In this document: positions 56,322-64,000 of the stretch, one piece after another
Position numbering within the stretch: position 1 is the stretch's first letter
How the letters are laid out: every line of letters begins with the position of its first letter
Source of the DNA: Thiomonas bhubaneswarensis
GTDB taxonomy: Bacteria; Pseudomonadota; Gammaproteobacteria; Burkholderiales; Burkholderiaceae_C
Reading direction: 5' to 3'
Length of the DNA stretch: 64,000 bases
Assembly (NCBI RefSeq): GCF_001418255.1
Contig: NZ_LIPV01000008.1
Span: 1-64,000, forward strand
Notes under the pieces: model-generated
The model's input: the letters and a program-made list of their open reading frames with translations, nothing else
Database searches by the model: none
Told to the model about the DNA's origin: nothing
Made by a program: the position numbers and the translations under genes

Positions 56322-57185
56322 TCAGGCTTTGCCTGGGTCGCGGCCGGTGGCGACCGGGCGCTGTGGGTCGGCGCACCATTCGCTCCATGAGCCCGGGTAG
56401 AGCTGACTGCCATCCATGCCGGCGTGCATCATGGCCAGCAGGTTGTGGCAGCTCGTGACGCCCGAGCCGCAATGGTGGATCACATCGCGCGGGTCCCAGT
56501 CTTCGAGCAACGCTGTGAACTCCGAGCGGAGTTGCTCGCGAGACTTGAACGTGCCGTCGGGCTGCAGATTGGTCTGGAAAAAGCGGTTTCTTGCACCGGG
56601 AATGTGGCCGCCGACAGGGTCGATCGGCTCGACCTCGCCGGCATAGCGCTCCGGTGCGCGGGCATCGAGCACCAGATGTCTGGCGCTCTGGAGGTTGTCG
56701 AGCACATGGTCGGCCGACACCGCGCCGACCCTTGCCGCGCCGCGTTTGAAGTCGCCAGGCGCGCGCGCGGGGGGCGATTGAACTTCGCTGGCACCGCCAG
56801 CCGCCGTCCAGGCTTGCCAGCCGCCGTCGAGTACGGCCACCGCGTCGTGACCGAGCCAGCGCAGCATCCACCAAAGACGCACGGCAAAGCTGCCGCCGGC
56901 GCGGTCATAGACGACAACCTGCTGACCTTGACGCAGACCCAGGCGGGCCAGCATCGCGGCGAAAGCGTCGGGATCGGGCAGGGGATGACGACCGTTGCGA
57001 CCTGTTTTCGGCGCCGAAAGATCGTCGTCGAGATGAAGGAAGATCGCTCCGGGAATGTGGGCTTGTTCATATGCCCGTCGCCCCGCATCGGGCTGGGCGA
57101 GGTCGTGGCTACTGTCGACGATGAACGGCTCTTTCAGCTTGGCCAGTTCAGACGCGGAGATCAGGGTGGTGTAGGGATTGGACAT
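56322..57185 (-). CDS. sseA: 3-mercaptopyruvate sulfurtransferase
   Basis: A 287-residue two-domain rhodanese-like enzyme that transfers sulfur from 3-mercaptopyruvate to thiols or cyanide. The active-site loop is CGSGVTS at Cys239, the mercaptopyruvate type (rhodanese has CRxGxT). N-terminal IPGAIFLHLDDDLSAPKTG and C-terminal GHIPGARNRFF are conserved. The ATG at 57185 fits the Escherichia coli SseA length (281); an in-frame ATG at 57209 is possible. It follows a divided transcription unit, with the Rieske oxygenase gene upstream behind a terminator. Confidence 0.94.
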   Translation of the reverse strand: MSNPYTTLISASELAKLKEPFIVDSSHDLAQPDAGRRAYEQAHIPGAIFLHLDDDLSAPKTGRNGRHPLPDPDAFAAMLARLGLRQGQQVVVYDRAGGSFAVRLWWMLRWLGHDAVAVLDGGWQAWTAAGGASEVQSPPARAPGDFKRGAARVGAVSADHVLDNLQSARHLVLDARAPERYAGEVEPIDPVGGHIPGARNRFFQTNLQPDGTFKSREQLRSEFTALLEDWDPRDVIHHCGSGVTSCHNLLAMMHAGMDGSQLYPGSWSEWCADPQRPVATGRDPGKA

Positions 57186-57242
57186 GGCGGGGCGTGGTGC
57201 TGCAGACAAACGCGATTGGAGAGGTAACCAGAACCATAAAGC

Positions 57243-57273
57243 AAAAACCCCGCATGGGGTTGCCGATGCGGGG
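57243..57273 (-). terminator. Intrinsic terminator after Rieske oxygenase gene
   Basis: On the minus strand CCCCGCAT-N10-ATGCGGGG followed by TTTTTGC: a perfect eight-base stem with T tract, 32 bases after the stop of the oxygenase gene and upstream of the sulfurtransferase gene. Confidence 0.8.
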
Positions 57274-57304
57274 CGAACGGGCAGGGGGGATTGTTCGCAA
57301 GCGC

Positions 57305-58411
57305 TCAGGCCGGAACCTGCAGCTTGTTGCGGTACCAGGCGTGGAAGTGTCGCATGCCGTCTTCCATCGGAGACTGGTAGGGACCGTGCTGGTCGTCGCC
57401 GCGCTCGAACAGGGCCTTGCGTCCGGCGTCCATGCGCTCGGCAATCTCGTCGTCCTCGTCACAGGTTTCCATGTAGGCCGCGCGCTCAGCCACGATGAAC
57501 TCGCGCTCGAACGCCGCGATTTCTTCCGGATAGAAAAATTCGACCATGTTCAGGGTCTTTTGCGGGCCCAGCGGATAGAGCGTGGAGATCACCAGCACAT
57601 GCGGATACCACTCCAGCATGATGTTGGGGTAGAGGGTGAGCCAGATGGCGCCATGCTCGGGCAGCTTCTTGTCGGAGCGGAAGTTGAGCACGGCCTGGTG
57701 CCACTTGCTGTAGACCGCGCTGCCGGGGTGTTGCAGACCTTCGTGAACCCCCACCGTCTGCACGCTCCACTCGGGCGCGAACTGCCATTGCAGCGCGCTG
57801 CAATCGACGAACTTGCCCAGCCCGGGATGGAAGGGGACGACGTGATAGTCCTCGAGATAGACCTCGATGAAGGTCTTCCAGTTGTAGTTGCAGACGTGCA
57901 TTTCCGTGTGGTCGTGCACGAAGCCGGTGAAGTCGAACTCCTTGAGCACGGACAGTTGCTGCATGGTTTCGGCCACGGGGTAGCCGTTGTCCTCGAACAG
58001 CATGCCGTTCCAGCGCTGCAGCGGATATTTCTGCAGGTGCAGGCAGGGGTCTTGCTCGAAATGAGGGGCGCCGACGAGCTGGCCGTCGAGGCCGTAGGTC
58101 CAGCGATGCAGTGGGCAGACGATGTTCTTGCCCGTACTGCCCATGCCACGAAGCATCACGGCCTGGCGATGGCGGCAGACGTTGGAGAGCAGTTCGATGC
58201 CTTCGGACGTGTGGATCAGCGCCCGGCCTTCGCCCTCCTGAGCGAGAGCGGCGTAGTCGCCGATCTTGGGCACCGTGAGTTCATGTCCGAGGTAGCGTGG
58301 GCCAGAGCGGAAAATCTGTTCCTGTTCCAGCTTGAACAGGTCGTCATCGAAATAGGTCGAAACCGGCAATTGCAAATGATCTTGCGACAGACGAATGCTC
58401 AGATCGGACAT
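57305..58411 (-). CDS. Rieske non-haem iron oxygenase, alpha subunit type
   Basis: A 368-residue oxygenase. The Rieske site is Cys79-X-His81 (CRHRQ) and Cys99-X2-His102 (CPLHRW). The catalytic domain has NYNWKTFIEVYLEDYHVVPF with the Asp/His pair for mononuclear iron and a further acidic residue near the C-terminus. This architecture resembles choline- or carnitine-type monooxygenases as well as aromatic ring-hydroxylating dioxygenases, so the substrate is uncertain. No beta subunit, ferredoxin or reductase gene is near. It diverges from xseB; the ATG at 58411 was chosen over 58450. Confidence 0.88.
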   Translation of the reverse strand: MSDLSIRLSQDHLQLPVSTYFDDDLFKLEQEQIFRSGPRYLGHELTVPKIGDYAALAQEGEGRALIHTSEGIELLSNVCRHRQAVMLRGMGSTGKNIVCPLHRWTYGLDGQLVGAPHFEQDPCLHLQKYPLQRWNGMLFEDNGYPVAETMQQLSVLKEFDFTGFVHDHTEMHVCNYNWKTFIEVYLEDYHVVPFHPGLGKFVDCSALQWQFAPEWSVQTVGVHEGLQHPGSAVYSKWHQAVLNFRSDKKLPEHGAIWLTLYPNIMLEWYPHVLVISTLYPLGPQKTLNMVEFFYPEEIAAFEREFIVAERAAYMETCDEDDEIAERMDAGRKALFERGDDQHGPYQSPMEDGMRHFHAWYRNKLQVPA

Positions 58412-58578
58412 GATGGGGATGCACCTCCACAATTCGTTGAAATGGACCACAACCTAATTCGGCTCCCGATTGTAGAGTCCATGCTTGCAGCCAAGACGGG
58501 GTGCGGCGCCTAAAATGCAAAGCTTTCCCGTTCCTGCCCCCGGGTTGCCGACAACGCTATCGGCCCCGGCCCGATCCG

Positions 58579-58845
58579 ATGCCAGCCGCGAAATCCGCCC
58601 GCCATACCGACGCCGCCCCAGCCAGCTATGAGCAGGCGCTGGTCGAGCTGGAGCAGATCGTGCAGGCGATGGAAGGCGGGCAGCTCAGTCTCGACGATAC
58701 TCTGGCGGCCTACAAGCGCGGCAACCTGCTGCTGCAATACTGCCGAGACAAGCTGCAGGCCGTCGAGCAGCAGGTGCAGGTTCTCGATGGCGAGCAGCTT
58801 CAGCCCCTGCGCACCGAACCGGACGAGGAGGACGACCGTGTCTGA
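58579..58845 (+). CDS. xseB: Exodeoxyribonuclease VII small subunit
   Basis: An 88-residue protein that joins XseA to form the single-strand-specific exonuclease VII. SYEQALVELEQIVQAMEGGQLSLDDTLAAYKRG is the complete XseB pattern, continued by LLQYCRDKLQAVEQQVQVL. The ATG at 58579 follows the family; the in-frame extension is Arg-rich and unrelated. It overlaps ispA by eight bases, the common xseB-ispA arrangement. xseA is not in the window. Confidence 0.96.
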   Translation: MPAAKSARHTDAAPASYEQALVELEQIVQAMEGGQLSLDDTLAAYKRGNLLLQYCRDKLQAVEQQVQVLDGEQLQPLRTEPDEEDDRV

Positions 58846-59803
58846 TGTCGCCCACCTCGAGGGTGCCGCTGCAGCCCCCAAGCTGGCGGATCGGCCGTCG
58901 TTCGACGACTGGCTGCGTCAGCACCAGGAACGCGCGCAGACCTTGATCGAACACTACGTTCCTCAGCAGCATCCCTTGGTGCCGCAGTTGCATGAGGCCA
59001 TGCACTACGCCGCAGCCATGGGCGGCAAGCGCGTGCGCCCCCTGCTCGTCTGGGCTGCGGGCGAGTGCGTGCAGGGTGAAGCACAGGCTCTCGACCGTGC
59101 CGCCTGCGCGGTCGAGCTGGTGCACGCCTATTCGCTGGTTCACGACGATCTGCCCTGCATGGACGACGATGTGCTCAGGCGCGGCCAGCCCACCACCCAT
59201 GTGCGGTTTGGCGAGGCGCTGGCGCTGCTGGCCGGCGATGCGCTGCAAGCATTGGCCTATGAAGTGCTCACGCCCGAAGATGAGATCGCGCCGCCACTGC
59301 AGGCTCGGCTGTGTGCGCTGCTGGCGCGTGCCTCGGGCGCCGATGGCATGGCGGGTGGTCAGACGCTGGACATTCTCGCCACGGGCGGGGCGGTCAGCGG
59401 CGACGATCTGATGCACATGCACCGCCGCAAGACCGGCGCCCTGCTCAAGGCCAGCGTGCTGATGGGCGCAGCCTGTGGCGGAGTCCATCCGGCCTCTGCC
59501 TCGTCGCCGACGCACAAGGCGCTCGAAATCTACGGCGATGCCGTGGGCCTGGCTTTCCAGGTGGTCGACGACATTCTCGATGTGACCGCCGACTCTCACA
59601 CCCTGGGCAAGACCGCCGGCAAGGACGCCCAGCAAAACAAGTCCACCTACGTCTCGGCGCTCGGGCTCGATGCCGCGCGCACCCTGGCACACGGTCTGCG
59701 CGACAAGGCTCAGGCCGCGCTCGACACCCTTGCGCCGCCGCAGCGCGCGGCCAGCCAGCGCCTGCGCGAGCTGGCCGATCTCATCGTGCTGCGCGGGTAT
59801 TAA
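58838..59803 (+). CDS. ispA: Farnesyl diphosphate synthase
   Basis: Condenses isopentenyl diphosphate with dimethylallyl and geranyl diphosphate. The 321-residue product has the first Asp-rich motif HDDLPCMDDDVLRRG near residue 103 and the second VVDDILDVT with GKTAGKDAQQNKSTY near 245, plus GGKRVRPLLVWAA and GQTLDI. The GTG start overlaps xseB and is preceded by GAGGAGG; an in-frame extension to 58628 lies in the xseB gene in another frame. It is followed by dsbB and dxs in one apparent operon. Confidence 0.96.
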   Translation: MSDVAHLEGAAAAPKLADRPSFDDWLRQHQERAQTLIEHYVPQQHPLVPQLHEAMHYAAAMGGKRVRPLLVWAAGECVQGEAQALDRAACAVELVHAYSLVHDDLPCMDDDVLRRGQPTTHVRFGEALALLAGDALQALAYEVLTPEDEIAPPLQARLCALLARASGADGMAGGQTLDILATGGAVSGDDLMHMHRRKTGALLKASVLMGAACGGVHPASASSPTHKALEIYGDAVGLAFQVVDDILDVTADSHTLGKTAGKDAQQNKSTYVSALGLDAARTLAHGLRDKAQAALDTLAPPQRAASQRLRELADLIVLRGY

Positions 59804-59847
59804 GCGCGGCGTATCTTTCGCAAGGCCGACCTCTTCGAGATGCCCCG

Positions 59848-60351
59848 ATGAACCGAGAACGCGCAACTGCCGCCTTGCCCATGCTCGCCGCCGCGACGGC
59901 GCTGGGCGCGCTCGGTGGGGCGCTCTGGCTGCAGCGCAAGGGTTTTGCGCCTTGTCCGCTGTGTATCCTGCAGCGCATGACCTATCTGGCGGTGCTCGTG
60001 TTCGCGCTGTTTGCGCGCAGCCTGATGCGGTCGCGCCTGGCGGCGCAAATCGTGCTCGGCCTGGGCGTGGTGAGTGGGCTGGTCGGTCTGGGCTTCGCGG
60101 CACGGCATATCTGGCTGGTGCTGCACCCGGGGCAGCTCTGCGGTCTGGACCCGCTGGCTGCCGTCATCAATCATTGGCAGCTCACGCAGTGGGCGCCGTG
60201 GATGTTTCGTGCCGATGGCCTTTGCGCCGATACGCCATCGATTTTCGGCCTTGCGCTGCCGTTCTGGTCGGCGGTCGGCTTCGCCCTGACGATGGCCTTG
60301 CTGCTGGTCGCGATGCGTCGGCTGGCCTCTTCTTCACACGCTGATCAATAG
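59848..60351 (+). CDS. dsbB: Disulfide bond formation protein DsbB
   Basis: A 167-residue inner-membrane protein with four membrane segments that reoxidises DsbA and passes electrons to quinone. The first periplasmic Cys pair is in [15 protein letters not shown] near residue 36 (CxxC), the second in QLCGLD and DGLCADTPS near residues 97 and 128. These four are the family's essential cysteines. The stop TAG overlaps the dxs GTG by one base (TAGTG), so the two genes are closely coupled. Its place between ispA and dxs is unusual. Confidence 0.93.
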   Translation: MNRERATAALPMLAAATALGALGGALWLQRKGFAPCPLCILQRMTYLAVLVFALFARSLMRSRLAAQIVLGLGVVSGLVGLGFAARHIWLVLHPGQLCGLDPLAAVINHWQLTQWAPWMFRADGLCADTPSIFGLALPFWSAVGFALTMALLLVAMRRLASSSHADQ

Positions 60352-62264
60352 TGACTGCATCGTTTTCGCTGCTCAACCGCATCGCCTCGCCCGCCGATCT
60401 GCGCGGGCTCGATCGCGCGCATCTCCGGCAACTTGCCGCCGAGTTGCGCGAGTTCATCCTGCAATCAGTCTCGCGTACCGGGGGGCATCTTTCCTCCAAT
60501 CTGGGCACGGTGGAGCTGACCATCGCGTTGCACGCTGTCTTCAACACTCCGCACGACCGGCTGGTGTGGGATGTCGGTCATCAGACCTATGCCCACAAGA
60601 TTCTGACCGGGCGCCGCGAGGGCATGCGCGGTCTGCGGCAGAAGGGCGGCATTTCCGGCTTTCCCCGCCGGGAAGAATCGTCGTTCGACACTTTCGGCAC
60701 CGCCCACTCGTCCACGTCCATTTCGGCCGCGCTGGGCATGGCGCTTGCGGCGCAGCGCAAGGGAGAATCGCGCCGCGTGGTCGCCATCATCGGCGATGGC
60801 GCGCTGACCGGCGGCATGGCCTTCGAGGCGCTCAATAACGCCGGCGTGCACCCCGAAGCCGATCTGCTCATCGTGCTCAACGACAACGACATGTCGATCT
60901 CGCCGCCGGTGGGCGCGCTCAATCGCCACCTCACCGGCCTGCTGTCTGGCGGCCTGTTCACCGCCGCGCGCAGTACCGCCAAACAAGTGCTCAGCGCCGC
61001 ACCGCCCTTGCTGGGCCTGGCGCGCCGGCTGGAGGAATATGCCAAGGGCCTCGTGGCGCCTTCGCCTTTGTTCGAGGAACTCGGAGTGAAGTATTTTGGG
61101 CCGATCGATGGTCACGATCTCGATGCGCTCATCCCGACTCTGCACAACCTGCGCGACATGCACGGGCCCATCCTGCTGCATGTGGTGACCAAGAAGGGGC
61201 AGGGCTACAAACTGGCCGAAGCCGACCCGGTGGCCTATCACGGCCCGGGCCGCTTCGACCCAGCCGTGGGACTGGCGCCCGGCAAGCCGGGCAAGGCGCC
61301 GACCTTCACCCAGGTGTTCGGCCAGTGGCTTTGCGACATGGCGCAGGCCGACGCGCGTCTGGTGGGCATCACGCCGGCGATGCGCGAGGGCTCGGGCCTG
61401 GTCGAATTCGCCGAGCGTTTTCCGCAGCGCTACTTCGATGTCGGCATCGCCGAACAGCATGCGGTGACCTTTGCCGCTGGTCTCGCCTGCGAAGGGCTCA
61501 AGCCCGTCGTGGCGATCTATTCGACTTTTCTGCAGCGTGGCTACGATCAGGTGATTCATGACGTGGCCATCCAGAACCTGCCGGTGATGTTTGCGGTGGA
61601 TCGCGCCGGCGTGGTCGGCGCGGACGGGGCGACCCATACCGGCGCCTTCGACATTCCTTTCCTGCGCTGCGTGCCGAACCTGAGCGTGCTGACCCCGGCC
61701 GATGAAAACGAGTGCCGACACATGCTCACCACCGCCTATCGTCACGACGCTCCGGCGGCGGTGCGCTACCCGCGTGGCAGCGGTGCCGGCGTGGCCGTTC
61801 AGGCGTCTTTGGTCGTGCTGCCCTGGGGGCAGGCCCAGCCGCGGCGCGCCAGCGGCGCCCAGCCGGGTCAGCGCATCGCCATTCTGGCGTTCGGGCCGGT
61901 GCTCTACGCGGCTTTGCAGGCCGCAGAGACCTTCGATGCCAGCGTCATCAATATGCGCTTCGTGAAACCGCTCGACACCGCGGCATTGCTGGCAGCCGCG
62001 CGCAGCCATGATGCGCTGGTCACCGTCGAAGAGGGCGTGGTCATGGGCGGCGCCGGCTCGGCCTGTCTGGAGGCTCTACAGCAAGCAGGCGTTCAGATCC
62101 CGGTGCTCAACCTCGGTCTGCCCGATGCCTGGATCGAACACGGCGATCCGGCGCAGATCACCACCGACCTCGGGCTGGATGCCGCGGGCATTGCCGCGAG
62201 TGTGCGCAAACGCTTCGGCACCATGCTCAGCCCCGCTGGGCGGCAGCGCGCCGCCAACGAATGA
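60351..62264 (+). CDS. dxs: 1-deoxy-D-xylulose-5-phosphate synthase
   Basis: First enzyme of the methylerythritol phosphate isoprenoid pathway, joining pyruvate and glyceraldehyde 3-phosphate with thiamine diphosphate. The 637-residue product shows [16 protein letters not shown], the thiamine motif [27 protein letters not shown], the transketolase-type [17 protein letters not shown] and the C-terminal FGPVLYAAL to VVMGGAGSA. The GTG start overlaps the dsbB stop by one base. Together with ispA it makes this operon one for isoprenoid supply. It converges on znuA with a four-base gap. Confidence 0.97.
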   Translation: MTASFSLLNRIASPADLRGLDRAHLRQLAAELREFILQSVSRTGGHLSSNLGTVELTIALHAVFNTPHDRLVWDVGHQTYAHKILTGRREGMRGLRQKGGISGFPRREESSFDTFGTAHSSTSISAALGMALAAQRKGESRRVVAIIGDGALTGGMAFEALNNAGVHPEADLLIVLNDNDMSISPPVGALNRHLTGLLSGGLFTAARSTAKQVLSAAPPLLGLARRLEEYAKGLVAPSPLFEELGVKYFGPIDGHDLDALIPTLHNLRDMHGPILLHVVTKKGQGYKLAEADPVAYHGPGRFDPAVGLAPGKPGKAPTFTQVFGQWLCDMAQADARLVGITPAMREGSGLVEFAERFPQRYFDVGIAEQHAVTFAAGLACEGLKPVVAIYSTFLQRGYDQVIHDVAIQNLPVMFAVDRAGVVGADGATHTGAFDIPFLRCVPNLSVLTPADENECRHMLTTAYRHDAPAAVRYPRGSGAGVAVQASLVVLPWGQAQPRRASGAQPGQRIAILAFGPVLYAALQAAETFDASVINMRFVKPLDTAALLAAARSHDALVTVEEGVVMGGAGSACLEALQQAGVQIPVLNLGLPDAWIEHGDPAQITTDLGLDAAGIAASVRKRFGTMLSPAGRQRAANE

Positions 62265-62268
62265 CGCC

Positions 62269-63231
62269 TCACCGGGCCGAGAGGCACTGGCTGAGATTCG
62301 TGGCCAGTTGCCGCATCAACTGGGTGTAACCCGCAAGCCCCAAAGGCCCTTTCGCACCGAGAGGATCGAGGGTGCCCACGCGCACAGGCGTTCCTTCCAC
62401 CAGGGTCTGCACCAGCTTGGGCTCGAACTGTGGTTCGGTGAAGACGCAGACCACGCCCAGAGATTGAATCTTGTCGCGCATCTGGCTGACGCGCCGTGCG
62501 TTGGCCATGGCCTCCGGGCTGACCAGAAGCGAGCCGACCGCCCGCAGTCCGAAGGCATGCTCGAAATATTGGTAGGCATCGTGAAACACGATGAAGGGCT
62601 TGTGCTTCACCGGCTGGAGTTGCAAGGTCAGCTCGGCGGTCATGGCGTCGATAGTCTGCACCGCCTTGTCGGCATTGGCCTGATACTGTGCGGCATGCGC
62701 GGGGTCCTTGGCCGCCAGCACGCGTTCGGCCGTGCGCACGATGGTCTTGGCATTGGTCGGCGACAGCCAGAGATGGCCGTCGAAGCTGCCGGTGTGCGCA
62801 TGCTCCTGTTCATGGTCTTCGCCGTCGTGGTGCAGCTTGGGTGCGGGCCGTTTGCGTTCCCAGTCGCCACCCTGCCGCGCGGGGAGCAGGTTCATGCCGG
62901 GCGCTGTCGAGAGCGTGACCACCTCGGTGGATTTGGGCAGCGATCGGGTGACGGGATTCAGCGCCGGTTCGACATCGGGGCCGATCCAGAAGACGACCTG
63001 GGCCTGCTCGGCCGCGGCACGCTCCGAGGGCTTGAGCGCGTAGGTGTGGGGCGAGCGACCCGGGGGAATCAGCACGCTCGGTGTGCCCACCCCCTGCATG
63101 ACCGCGGCGACGAGATCGCCAACGGGTTTGATGCTGACGGCAACCTTCACCGGCTCTGCGCCTGCGAGCGGCGCCCGAAGGATGGCGACCAAGACGGTGC
63201 AGAAGACGGCAATTCGGGATAACTTCAGCAT
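62269..63231 (-). CDS. znuA: Zinc ABC transporter substrate-binding protein
   Basis: A 320-residue periplasmic zinc-binding protein with a Sec signal (VFCTVLVAILRAPLAGA). The mature part has VKVAVSIKPVGDLVAAVM, SPHTYALKPS with a metal His, a His-rich loop near residue 140 (HHDGEDHEQEHAHTG) typical of zinc rather than manganese proteins, GHLWLSPTNAK, FHDAYQYFEHAF and VFTEPQFEPK. The ATG at 63231 precedes the signal directly; the frame upstream to 63333 has no such support. Diverges from znuC across a Zur-box-like palindrome. Confidence 0.93.
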   Translation of the reverse strand: MLKLSRIAVFCTVLVAILRAPLAGAEPVKVAVSIKPVGDLVAAVMQGVGTPSVLIPPGRSPHTYALKPSERAAAEQAQVVFWIGPDVEPALNPVTRSLPKSTEVVTLSTAPGMNLLPARQGGDWERKRPAPKLHHDGEDHEQEHAHTGSFDGHLWLSPTNAKTIVRTAERVLAAKDPAHAAQYQANADKAVQTIDAMTAELTLQLQPVKHKPFIVFHDAYQYFEHAFGLRAVGSLLVSPEAMANARRVSQMRDKIQSLGVVCVFTEPQFEPKLVQTLVEGTPVRVGTLDPLGAKGPLGLAGYTQLMRQLATNLSQCLSAR

Positions 63232-63257
63232 GGTTGATCCAGGCAATGAAACGATGG

Positions 63258-63274
63258 ATGTTACTATATAACAT
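63258..63274. promoter_or_regulatory. Zur-box-like operator between znuA and znuC
   Basis: ATGTTA-CTATA-TAACAT, a perfect inverted repeat with six-base arms and an AT-rich five-base centre, close to the proteobacterial Zur consensus around TGTTATAATATAACA. It ends one base before the ATG of the znuC reading at 63275. Bound Zur would block both divergent promoters when zinc is plentiful. Confidence 0.75.
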
Positions 63275-64000
63275 ATGCAACATACCGCAATGGCCTCGCT
63301 CCATACCGAGCCTCTGATCACGCTCGAAAACATTCATCTGACCCGTCACGGCAAGCGCCTGCTCGACGACGTGAGTCTGCTGGTGATGCCGCGCCAGATC
63401 GTCACTTTGATCGGACCGAACGGCGCGGGCAAGACCACCCTGGTGCGCGTGGTGCTCGGGCTGCTGCAACCCGACGGTGGCCGTGTCCAGCGGGCGGGTG
63501 ATCTGCGGGTGGGCTATGTGCCGCAGCGCTTCGTGGTGCCGGCGAATCTGCCGATGGATGTGGACGGTTTTTTGCTGCTCTCGGGCGCCGGTGATGCGAG
63601 GCAGCGGCAGCAGGTACTGGTCGACAATGGGGCCGGTGACCTGGTGCGCAGCCCGCTGCGGGCCCTGTCCGGCGGAGAAATGCAGCGTGTTCTGCTCGCC
63701 CGCGCCATGCTGCGCCAGCCCGATCTGCTGGTGCTCGACGAGCCCGCGCAAGGGCTCGACGTGCAGGGGCAGGAGGCGTTCTATGCGCTGATCGCACGTC
63801 TGCGCGACACCACGGGTTGTGGGGTGCTGCTCGTCTCTCACGATCTGCATCTGGTCATGGCGGCCACCGACGAGGTAATTTGCCTTGAGCGGCACGTCTG
63901 CTGTGTCGGTCGCCCCGAAGACGTCGGGGTGCACCCCGAATATCGACGCCTGTTCGGGCGCGATCTGGCGGGCCTGGCCGTCTATCGTCACCATCACGAT
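63275..64000 (+). CDS. znuC: Zinc ABC transporter ATP-binding protein, 3' end outside window
   Basis: ATPase of the zinc importer. The 242 visible residues have Walker A GPNGAGKTT near residue 49, a Q-loop PQRF, signature LSGGEMQRVLLARA, Walker B LLVLDEPAQGLDVQG and the switch His in VSHDLHLVM. The His-rich end (YRHHHD) runs off the window in frame; such His tails occur in other ZnuC proteins. The start is uncertain: 63275 immediately follows the Zur-like palindrome, so 63290 (second ATG, 15 bases later) may be the true one. znuB would be expected downstream. Confidence 0.93.
   Translation, partial: MQHTAMASLHTEPLITLENIHLTRHGKRLLDDVSLLVMPRQIVTLIGPNGAGKTTLVRVVLGLLQPDGGRVQRAGDLRVGYVPQRFVVPANLPMDVDGFLLLSGAGDARQRQQVLVDNGAGDLVRSPLRALSGGEMQRVLLARAMLRQPDLLVLDEPAQGLDVQGQEAFYALIARLRDTTGCGVLLVSHDLHLVMAATDEVICLERHVCCVGRPEDVGVHPEYRRLFGRDLAGLAVYRHHHD

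Overview
The window looks like chromosome from a high-GC betaproteobacterium of the order Burkholderiales. Evidence is the order infC-rpmI-rplT-pheS-pheT-ihfA-MerR-tRNA-Pro, the xseB-ispA-dxs cluster, a MutL of the MutH-independent type and DUF6502/DUF5666 neighbours. A genus such as Thiomonas is only a guess. Coding density is high, and I see no insertion sequence, prophage, integron, rRNA or CRISPR array.

Layout. 1-5.5 kb (minus): a chemosensory operon with a response regulator, a soluble MCP-type protein, CheY, a STAS protein, CheA and a membrane MCP cut by the left edge. The CheA carries two 24-residue motifs resembling the c-di-GMP-binding MshEN repeat. 5.7-7.4 kb: a NarL-type two-component pair. 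7.5-19 kb: miaA-mutL, DedA, lexA with a perfect SOS box, asparaginase, an OmpR/EnvZ-like pair, a small exported protein, an alpha/beta hydrolase, relA and tRNA-Val. 19-27.2 kb: thrS behind a probable attenuator, infC with an ATC start, rpmI, rplT, pheS, pheT, ihfA, a MerR protein and tRNA-Pro. 27.4-35.3 kb is more accessory: an ArnT-like glycosyltransferase, a His-rich periplasmic protein, an EAL phosphodiesterase coupled to a large lipoprotein, and a divergent DUF6502-DUF5666 pair.

35.3-38.1 kb holds a LysR regulator divergent from ilvD. 38.1-53.6 kb is a purine import and catabolism island: xdhC, xdhB, xdhA, a LysR regulator, an AzgA-like permease, guanine deaminase, a BMP-type ABC importer and, after a pirin gene, an adenine-deaminase-type enzyme. 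Together they would bring in purines, deaminate adenine to hypoxanthine and guanine to xanthine, and oxidise both to urate. The same 12-mer (CTGTATACAAAA, in opposite orientations) lies before xdhA and before the BMP gene, suggesting one operator for two distant promoters.

53.6-64 kb: DUF1415, a Tat-type dienelactone-hydrolase-like protein, two UspA proteins with an FNR-like site upstream, a mercaptopyruvate sulfurtransferase, a Rieske oxygenase, then xseB-ispA-dsbB-dxs, in which a disulfide-bond gene sits inside an isoprenoid operon. The right edge has znuA and a truncated znuC diverging from a good Zur-box-like palindrome. All functions are assigned by reading motifs; no database search was run.
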